From contig QMUP01000002.1 in assembly GCA_003660635.1 (NCBI GenBank), forward strand, positions 1 through 18,889: a stretch of DNA of 18,889 nt. Reading direction: 5' to 3'. The stretch comes from Candidatus Wolframiiraptor sp. GTDB lineage: Archaea > Thermoproteota > Nitrososphaeria_A > Caldarchaeales > Wolframiiraptoraceae. Of this stretch, positions 14,035-18,889 are shown piece after piece (position 1 is the stretch's first letter; the number at the start of each line of letters is the position of its first letter). Position numbers and translations under genes: made by a program. The notes under the pieces were generated by a model. It was not told where the DNA came from and did not search any database. It was given only the letters and a program-made list of their open reading frames with translations.

Positions 14035-15210
14035 GTGCCTAAAGAATTCATGATCATAGCTGGGAAAATCTACACGCCGAAAATCCGCATATCTAATGGA
14101 GCTATTCTTGTAAGGGATGGGAGAATCGCCGCGATAAAAACTAGGAGAGAGTCTAAAGCAGATAGGTCCCTCGAGATCCTCGATTTTTCAGAAGATATAA
14201 TCGTCCCGGGTTTCATAGACATGCACATTCATGGGATAAGCGGCGCCTGCACGGCGGATGCAGAACCTAAATCGATTGAGAAAATGTCTGAAGCGCTTGT
14301 TCGACATGGCGTCACCTCCTTTCTCCCCGCACTCCACTCATGCGATCCAGACCTACTCACACGCTCGCTTAAGGCCATCGCCTCGCTCCGTTATAGACAG
14401 CTTAAGGGCGCGAGGTTACTCGGGATCTATCTAGAGGGCCCCTTCGTGAGCCCTAGGAAACCCGGCGCCATGAACGAGAAGTATTTCAAAAATCCATCAC
14501 GGGAACTCTTCGACGAGATCTATAACAGCTCAGATGGAATGCTTAAGCTAATGACGGTAGCTCCCGAGCTCCCCGGAGCAATTCCATTAATAAAATACAT
14601 TCTCTCGCGGGGCGTCCGCGTTGCGCTGGGCCACACAGATGCAGGTTATGAGGCCGCTAGGGCGGCGATAGGGGCTGGCGCTTCTCACGTTACTCACCTA
14701 TTCAACGCCATGAGAATTTTTCATCACAGGGATCCGGGTATAGTTGGGGCCGCTCTTGAGGACCCGGAGGTTTCCGTGGAGTTGATCGCGGATCTGGTTC
14801 ACCTAAGTTCAACGGCCATAAGGTTAACTTGTATGCTGAAGCCTAAGGATAAGGTTGTCTGCATTACGGATGCGCTTGCCGCAGAGTTGTCCGAAGGCAT
14901 TCATCAGATCGCTGATCGAGAGATTCTCGTGAAGGGTGACGCCGCGTATCTCATGGATGGGAAAACGTTAGCTGGGAGCGTTCTTACCTTAGACAAAGCC
15001 TTACGAAACTTGGTATTCGACGTTGGAATACCGCTGGAAGATGCTCTCAGATTTATGACGATAAATCCAGCGAACATACTTGGGGAACGTGATTTGGGTG
15101 AGATTAAGGTCGGGGCGAGGGCGGATTTGACCGTGTTAGATAAGAGTTTAAGGGTGGTTGCAGCGTTTATTGACGGCGTGCTCATCTATCGAAGGGAACA
15201 TGATTCATAG
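14035..15210 (+). CDS. nagA: N-acetylglucosamine-6-phosphate deacetylase
   Basis: Amidohydrolase-fold metalloenzyme removing acetate from N-acetylglucosamine 6-phosphate, used in amino-sugar breakdown or recycling. It has 391 aa, typical length. Motifs: GFIDMHIHG (H64, H66), the metal ligand in YLEGPFVSP (E134), ALGHTDAGY (H200), THLFNAM (H221), and the catalytic acid in CITDA (D279), then GKTLAGSVLTLDKAL and the C-terminal beta strands NILGERDLGEIKVGARADLTVLD. The substrate-loop segment reads RKPGAMNEKYF where bacterial enzymes usually have a GAH motif, a small deviation. GTG 14035 fits the TATA spacing; ATG 14050 is an alternative. No other amino-sugar genes are in the window. A related amidohydrolase substrate is possible but less likely. 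Confidence 0.9.
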   Translation: MPKEFMIIAGKIYTPKIRISNGAILVRDGRIAAIKTRRESKADRSLEILDFSEDIIVPGFIDMHIHGISGACTADAEPKSIEKMSEALVRHGVTSFLPALHSCDPDLLTRSLKAIASLRYRQLKGARLLGIYLEGPFVSPRKPGAMNEKYFKNPSRELFDEIYNSSDGMLKLMTVAPELPGAIPLIKYILSRGVRVALGHTDAGYEAARAAIGAGASHVTHLFNAMRIFHHRDPGIVGAALEDPEVSVELIADLVHLSSTAIRLTCMLKPKDKVVCITDALAAELSEGIHQIADREILVKGDAAYLMDGKTLAGSVLTLDKALRNLVFDVGIPLEDALRFMTINPANILGERDLGEIKVGARADLTVLDKSLRVVAAFIDGVLIYRREHDS

Positions 15211-15218
15211 CGATTTGA

Positions 15219-15914
15219 TTACAGGTTTATCGGCGACACTCTCACCTTGAGTGTCACCTTGTCTCCGTCTCTGAGTTTAAATCTCTCCCTCAGACATATT
15301 GGGGCTATCACCTCGACTACTTCTTTGGGGTAATGGGTTCTCTCAGCGAATATTATCGCGACTTCCTCCTCCCCATTCATTAGAGCTCTTATGCACTTCG
15401 CCCCGCCGTAAGATCTCCGCTCGTCGCTGAAGCTTTCTATCTCGATATCCGCCGCCTTCTCCACCATAAGTCTCCTCAAGACCTGATCCCTTCCCGTTAA
15501 TCTGATGTTGAGGGTTCCGGGATAGGGCTTAAAGCCCAACTTCTCCTCGAATTTCCGGGCATAGTACGGTATTTGGAGGTAGTAAGCTCCCTCCCCCAGA
15601 CCCGAGAACACGTACCCCTCAAGCTCGACCTCGACCGGCGTCTCAAAAACCCTTTTCAAGCTCGTATACATCTCAAGGAGCTCTTTCAACCCCTCTTCCG
15701 TAAGCTTTATCACGTGTTTCCTCCCGATGCCCGCCCTCTCGATAAGTCCCGCGCGCTCTAATTCTATCAGAACCCTTGACGCGGTTTGTTGGGAAATTTT
15801 GAGTTCTTCGGCGAGCTTGACGGTCGAGATGGGTAGTTCCCTCGCTATGCCACCCTGCTCTGCGAGGAATAACAAGATTCTACCCTTTATCGTCAGCAAG
15901 TCTATTGGCTCCAT
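15219..15914 (-). CDS. ribK: CTP-dependent riboflavin kinase with N-terminal HTH (RbkR-like)
   Basis: A 231-residue two-domain protein. Residues about 1-85 form a winged helix-turn-helix (ISTVKLAEELKISQQTASRVLIELERAGLIER, then a wing and LTEEGLKELLEMY). Residues about 95-231 are the archaeal riboflavin kinase, which phosphorylates riboflavin to FMN using CTP: YVFSGLGEGAYYLQIPYYARKFEEKLGFKPYPGTLNIRL, SYGGAKCIRALMNGEE, and AIIFAERTHYPKEVVEVIAP. HTH-fused kinases of this kind were described as RbkR, acting both as enzyme and as repressor of riboflavin genes. The ATG is at 15914. It follows psmB by 38 nt on the same strand; ATTAAT near 15942 could give its own promoter. The next step, FAD synthesis, is encoded at 13498-13989 on the opposite strand. 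Confidence 0.94.
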   Translation of the reverse strand: MEPIDLLTIKGRILLFLAEQGGIARELPISTVKLAEELKISQQTASRVLIELERAGLIERAGIGRKHVIKLTEEGLKELLEMYTSLKRVFETPVEVELEGYVFSGLGEGAYYLQIPYYARKFEEKLGFKPYPGTLNIRLTGRDQVLRRLMVEKAADIEIESFSDERRSYGGAKCIRALMNGEEEVAIIFAERTHYPKEVVEVIAPICLRERFKLRDGDKVTLKVRVSPINL

Positions 15915-15952
15915 CGATGTCTATTAGATTTAGTGGCGGCAGATTAATGAAA

Positions 15953-16558
15953 CTATAGCGGGATGCTCTCGTTAACCTTCAAGCCCTCTTGCGTGAATAA
16001 GAGTATATCTATCCCGTTTCCACTAGCGGCATCCCTAGCTATCGAAGCCTTTACAGCTTTAATCGCGAGTTCTTTAAGCTCCTCTAGACTGAGATCCGGC
16101 TTATAGCTGCTCTCAATCACGCCGATGGCTATTTCGGCGCCGGAGCCTATCACCGCGTAGTCATCTTCAATCATGGATCCCAATGGATCTAAAACTATTA
16201 TGTGGGAACCTGCCGCGTCGAATCCCCCGACGATCGTTTCCGTTAAGTAAGGCAGGAATCTGCTCCCAAATAGGTAATTAGAGAGGACTTTCGCGACGGT
16301 TCTAACCTGGGGCTCCTTCCTGTTAATTAATTTGTAGAGGTTTATCTCTGCCTGGGCATCTCTGATGAGACTCTGCATATCGCCAACGAAACCTGCGCAT
16401 GCCGCCCCGATCTTAGGGGTTATCTGGAACAGCTTCCGAACATTTTTGCTCATCACGAAATATCCGTAGGTGAGCCTTTTCTCCGATGCTAGAACTACTC
16501 CGTCCTTAGTCTTGATGCCGATCGTGGTCGCACCGGGATATGGGAACCTTTGAGCCAT
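15953..16558 (-). CDS. psmB: Proteasome beta subunit lacking the catalytic Thr1
   Basis: 20S core-particle beta subunit, 201 aa. The fold is clear: IGIKTKDGVVLASEKRLTYGYFVMSKNVRKLFQI, GAACAGFVGDMQSLIRDAQAEINLY, TIVGGFDAAG, AVIGSGAEIAIGVIE and RDAASGNGIDI. Active beta subunits are cut after Gly to expose Thr1 in G-TTTVGI. Here the site reads PGATTIGI: the first residue after Gly is Ala (codon GCG), with the other active-site positions kept (E17, K33, S129 and D166 equivalents, mature numbering). Only nine residues precede that Ala. This looks like the noncatalytic beta1 type known in Sulfolobus, needing an active beta elsewhere. Start ATG 16558; the SAM-hydrolase gene lies upstream on the same strand and ribK downstream. 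Confidence 0.93.
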   Translation of the reverse strand: MAQRFPYPGATTIGIKTKDGVVLASEKRLTYGYFVMSKNVRKLFQITPKIGAACAGFVGDMQSLIRDAQAEINLYKLINRKEPQVRTVAKVLSNYLFGSRFLPYLTETIVGGFDAAGSHIIVLDPLGSMIEDDYAVIGSGAEIAIGVIESSYKPDLSLEELKELAIKAVKASIARDAASGNGIDILLFTQEGLKVNESIPL

Positions 16559-16591
16559 TATCTAAAACCCGGCACCACTAACCCCATTCCA

Positions 16592-16614
16592 ACTCTTAAC
16601 TCTTACCATGGTAA
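16592..16614. promoter_or_regulatory. Tandem heptamer and 12-bp palindrome upstream of psmB
   Basis: The 87-bp gap between the SAM-hydrolase stop and the psmB start holds a tandem ACTCTTA repeat (16592-16605) running into TTACCATGGTAA (16603-16614), a perfect 12-bp palindrome. They lie about 35-55 bp upstream of the psmB ATG, where promoter elements are expected. A TTAAGA within the repeat could be a weak TATA element on the minus strand. Confidence 0.3.
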
Positions 16615-16645
16615 AATCTGAAAGTACCCGCTTCCTAAGGCCCTC

Positions 16646-17443
16646 CTAATGGGTAGTTAAGCGGATGAGCCTCAATTTATCTCCGGGTCTTAGGCCGAAT
16701 CTCTCGGCGGCGCTTCCACGGTTAATCGAGAATTCGACGTAACCCGATCCCCCGATTGTGAGTAGAGGTTCTCCCACGCCCACGTATGCGTATGATTTCA
16801 CGAATTCGCATGTGATTTCCTCATCCTTCATGCTGACCCTTATCCTCTCTCCCACCCTGAGTGGTGATTCACGCGACTTTAGATTCGTGATTACGTTACC
16901 GAATCTATCTACGTGCATGACCGTTACCCCGATTTCGTCTTCTGAGATCTTAGGTTCAGGAAGCTTGAATCTCACGTAGTCGGAGACCTCCCGTCCAAGT
17001 TCTCTAACATCTTTTCCCGAAGCTATCATCCCGGCTACCGGCGCGAAGACATCTCTCGCGTGAAACGTTTCCGAGATCCTCGGCGGAAGTTTTGAATCAT
17101 CTATCACGTATACCGCATTTATCCCTAGCTCTTCTGCGGCGGGGATCATGAACCCCGTATCCGGCCCTATGAAGATATCTCCTCTTCTAGTTTCAATTAT
17201 TATGCTCCGCCGCTTAGATCCAACTCCGGGATCGATGACGGAGACGTGGATTGTCCCCGGCGGCATGTACGGCGCATTTATCTTTAGGATGAAGGCGGCT
17301 TGAAGCTCGTTGAATGCTGAGACATCATGGGTGACATCGATTATCGCCGCGTCCCTGCAATAGGAGAGTATTACCGCCATCACTTGGGCTATGTATGGAT
17401 CTCTAAGGCCGAAATCCGTCAGAAGCGCGATTATAGGCCTCAC
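16646..17443 (-). CDS. SAM hydrolase (S-adenosyl-L-methionine hydroxide adenosyltransferase, DUF62)
   Basis: Member of the fluorinase/chlorinase-like family whose archaeal enzymes hydrolyse S-adenosylmethionine to adenosine and methionine. It has 265 aa, the usual length. Motifs: LLTDFGLRDPYIAQ (D10), SVIDPGVGSKRRSI (D71 and an Arg at 78 or 79), ETFHARDVFAPVAG (H128), giving the Asp-Arg-His water-activating triad, and the C-terminal DRFGNVITNL with GYVEFSINRGSAAE. The usual PDNG segment reads PDTG (94-97) here, a mild deviation at the nucleoside site. GTG 17443 is preceded by GGGGAGA on the minus strand, so this message has a short leader. It is divergent from the ATP-cone gene. The physiological reason for breaking down SAM is not known for the family. 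Confidence 0.93.
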   Translation of the reverse strand: MRPIIALLTDFGLRDPYIAQVMAVILSYCRDAAIIDVTHDVSAFNELQAAFILKINAPYMPPGTIHVSVIDPGVGSKRRSIIIETRRGDIFIGPDTGFMIPAAEELGINAVYVIDDSKLPPRISETFHARDVFAPVAGMIASGKDVRELGREVSDYVRFKLPEPKISEDEIGVTVMHVDRFGNVITNLKSRESPLRVGERIRVSMKDEEITCEFVKSYAYVGVGEPLLTIGGSGYVEFSINRGSAAERFGLRPGDKLRLIRLTTH

Positions 17444-17577
17444 GCTTTCTCCCCGAGTTTTAATCTACGGCTCAGCGCTTTTATCGCTCCTCATATTTTC
17501 GGGCAGCCAGGATTCATCATCGCCTACTCTGAGCGCAAACTTCCTCCGAAATAAGATTTTGCCCCACGCGTTAAAAC

Positions 17578-17587
17578 AATTAAAAAC
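17578..17587 (+). promoter_or_regulatory. TATA-like box of the ATP-cone/nuclease gene
   Basis: AATTAAAAAC is centred about 27 nt before the GTG start at 17609, with no Shine-Dalgarno in between. It lies in the 165-bp divergent gap opposite the SAM-hydrolase gene. The rest of that gap holds a possible minus-strand TATA (GATAAAAG, near 17479-17486) and nothing else I can name. Confidence 0.45.
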
Positions 17588-17608
17588 ATTCATCTAGACT
17601 ATTTCGAC

Positions 17609-18448
17609 GTGATTCAGGTAAGGAAGGCGGATGGTAGACTTGAGCCATTCGATAGATCTAAGGTTGTGAGGACGGCGTTACATCTGGGGCTGGATCCGGA
17701 GGAGGCCGAGGCCGTTGCCGAGGAAGTTTCAAAATCGATCTACGATGGTATTCCAACATCGAAGATCTTGTCCTTAATCCATGAATTGGCGAGGAAGTCG
17801 AGACCCGAGCTCGAGCACATCGGAGACCTCCGGGAGGCGATCTCGAGGATGAGGTCTAAACCTGATTTCGAGGAATATATACGATTGGTCTTGAAGGCGA
17901 TTGGATATTTGGTCGAGCCTGGGAGGGTTTTGGAGGGTCGCTGCGTCGGTCATGAGATAGATGGAATAGCCTTTATGGGCGATGAAGTCTTGGTCGTGGA
18001 GGTAAAGCATCACGTAAACCCGCATACCTACACGGGGTTAGATACCGTTTTACAGCTTTGGGCCACCTTAGAAGATCTCCGGGAAGGTTACCGGCTCGGT
18101 TTACATCACTACGCTTTCACCTCCGCGATCCTCGCCTGCAATACCAAGATCTCACTCCACGCCGAGCGATATGCGCGATGCAAGGGAATAAAATACATGG
18201 GCTGGAAATATCCCCGGGCGTTCGCGCTCGGTGACATAGTCGCCAAATACAAGCTCTACCCCATAACCATGCTGAGGTTCCTCTCCGAAGAGCAGGTGGC
18301 GAGCCTGGGGAATCAAGGGATAGTGACTCTGGCCCAACTCTCCAAATACGATCCAGATGAGCTCGCGAGGCTCATTAACGCCGAGAAAACTTTCGCCGAA
18401 AAGTTGCTCGAGGCGGCCGCCGTGGTCGTCACCAGATCTACGCGATAA
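17609..18448 (+). CDS. ATP-cone, PD-(D/E)XK nuclease and helix-hairpin-helix protein
   Basis: A 279-residue three-part protein. Residues 1 to about 85 are an ATP-cone (MIQVRKADGRLEPFDRSKVVRTAL ... IGDLREAISR), the nucleotide-sensing module best known from ribonucleotide reductase and NrdR. Residues about 90-205 look like a Mrr-type restriction-endonuclease fold: GHEIDGIAF supplies D118, and LVVEVKHH supplies E131 and K133 of the D-ExK active site. Residues about 225-270 (LSEEQVASLGNQGIVTLAQLSKYDPDELARLI) form a helix-hairpin-helix-like DNA-binding end. Such ATP-cone/nuclease proteins occur in archaea without a settled role; nucleotide-controlled cleavage in repair or defence is inference. GTG 17609 fits a leaderless promoter. 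rtcA follows after 32 nt with its own TATA-like box. Confidence 0.85.
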   Translation: MIQVRKADGRLEPFDRSKVVRTALHLGLDPEEAEAVAEEVSKSIYDGIPTSKILSLIHELARKSRPELEHIGDLREAISRMRSKPDFEEYIRLVLKAIGYLVEPGRVLEGRCVGHEIDGIAFMGDEVLVVEVKHHVNPHTYTGLDTVLQLWATLEDLREGYRLGLHHYAFTSAILACNTKISLHAERYARCKGIKYMGWKYPRAFALGDIVAKYKLYPITMLRFLSEEQVASLGNQGIVTLAQLSKYDPDELARLINAEKTFAEKLLEAAAVVVTRSTR

Positions 18449-18450
18449 CC

Positions 18451-18458
18451 TAATATTT
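18451..18458 (+). promoter_or_regulatory. TATA-like box of rtcA
   Basis: TAATATTT is centred about 26 nt before the rtcA ATG, and no Shine-Dalgarno site is present in the 32-nt gap, suggesting a separate leaderless transcript, although read-through from the upstream gene is also possible. Confidence 0.4.
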
Positions 18459-18480
18459 GCTCTAATAGAATCGGGCTTGG

Positions 18481-18889
18481 ATGGCGGGGGAACTCGTAGA
18501 AGTAGATGGCTCCATGGGTGAAGGCGGGGGCCAGATTCTGAGAAACGCTGTGGCCCTATCCGCCGTGCTTCTCAAACCCGTTAGAATATACAATATCCGG
18601 GCGAAGAGGAGTAAGCCTGGGCTGAGGCCTCAACACTTAACAGGCGTTAAGGCGCTGGCCGCCCTTTCATCCGCAGAGGTTACGGGGTTAAAGGTCGGAT
18701 CCATGGAGATCACCTTTAGACCTAGGGGGCTTGGAGGTGGCAGGCTGTCATTTGATGCAGGAACGGCTGGAAGCACGACTTTAATGCTTCAGAGCCTTAT
18801 GCCGGCTATGGCCTTCAGCCGCGCCCCGGTCGAGGTCGAGTTAAGAGGCGGGACGAATAACCCCATGGCCCCGCCCGTGGAGTATTTCA
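18481..18889 (+). CDS. rtcA: RNA 3'-terminal phosphate cyclase, N-terminal part
   Basis: Partial gene: the frame is open from ATG 18481 to the window end, giving 136 codons of an enzyme that is usually about 330-345 aa. RtcA converts RNA 3'-phosphate ends to 2',3'-cyclic phosphates with ATP through an enzyme-AMP intermediate. Family signs: [20 protein letters not shown] near the N-terminus, [35 protein letters not shown], and [17 protein letters not shown], which corresponds to the RGGT..P..PP.DY region. The catalytic His that is adenylylated lies beyond the window. The frame is clean with no sign of damage. It sits 32 nt after the ATP-cone nuclease gene. Confidence 0.94.
   Translation, partial: MAGELVEVDGSMGEGGGQILRNAVALSAVLLKPVRIYNIRAKRSKPGLRPQHLTGVKALAALSSAEVTGLKVGSMEITFRPRGLGGGRLSFDAGTAGSTTLMLQSLMPAMAFSRAPVEVELRGGTNNPMAPPVEYF

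Noticed and set aside
17465..17593. 42-codon minus-strand frame (MNVFNCFNAWGK...) in the gap between the SAM-hydrolase and ATP-cone genes
   Set aside because: It has no clear ribosome-binding site, no recognisable motif, and covers the promoter region of both neighbours; chance seems as likely as a real microprotein, so it was not called.
1..18889. Possible mobile element or defence island
   Set aside because: No transposase, integrase, terminal inverted repeat or toxin-antitoxin pair was recognised; the gene content is mainly conserved housekeeping, and the ATP-cone nuclease alone does not make an island.

Overview
The window is a gene-dense stretch of an archaeal chromosome, probably from a thermophile of the TACK (crenarchaeal/korarchaeal-like) side of the tree. 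The archaeal markers are a group II chaperonin (thermosome), RNA polymerase subunit Rpo6/RpoK, diphthine synthase, archaeal FAD synthase (RibL), CTP-dependent riboflavin kinase (RibK), a PAC2-family protein, a 20S proteasome beta subunit, DUF763, DUF99 and DUF357. Codon use favours AGG/AGA for Arg and ATA for Ile. Several genes have a TATA-like box about 26-30 nt upstream of the start codon and no Shine-Dalgarno site, the pattern of leaderless archaeal mRNA. I cannot name the genus. No rRNA, tRNA, CRISPR array, IS element or prophage gene was seen, and the longest stretch without a confident gene is about 165 bases.

Layout. 1-2312 (+): end of a thermosome gene, rpoK, a possible two-helix membrane microprotein, and a DUF763 protein. 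2318-3800 (-): padR then inositol-1-phosphate synthase (ino1), with a large palindrome beside the ino1 TATA box. 3889-4692 (+): HAD phosphatase. 4689-5147 (-): Lrp/AsnC regulator. 5315-6295 (+): histone-deacetylase-fold enzyme, divergent from the lrp gene across a region with two tandem dyads. 6282-7474 (-): PAC2 protein then small heat-shock protein. 7598-9586 (+): AMP-forming acetyl-CoA synthetase. 9661-13989 (+): a five-gene run of mdh, class II HMG-CoA reductase, DUF99, dphB fused to DUF357, and ribL. 14035-15210 (+): nagA. 15219-17443 (-): SAM hydrolase, proteasome beta, ribK. 17609-18889 (+): ATP-cone/nuclease/HhH protein, then rtcA, cut by the window end.

How the genes fit together. 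Most are housekeeping: carbon entry and isoprenoid supply (Acs, MDH, HMG-CoA reductase), lipid or solute inositol (Ino1), flavin cofactors (RibK makes FMN, RibL makes FAD), EF-2 modification (DphB) and protein quality control (thermosome, Hsp20, PAC2, proteasome beta). The items most worth a second look are the DphB-DUF357 fusion overlapping ribL, a proteasome beta subunit with Ala where the catalytic Thr1 should be, the ATP-cone-nuclease-HhH protein beside rtcA, the long palindrome at the padR-ino1 junction, the tandem dyads between lrp and the deacetylase gene, and a deacetylase-fold enzyme near acetyl-CoA synthetase. I see no clearly unprecedented multi-gene defence or mobile system here.
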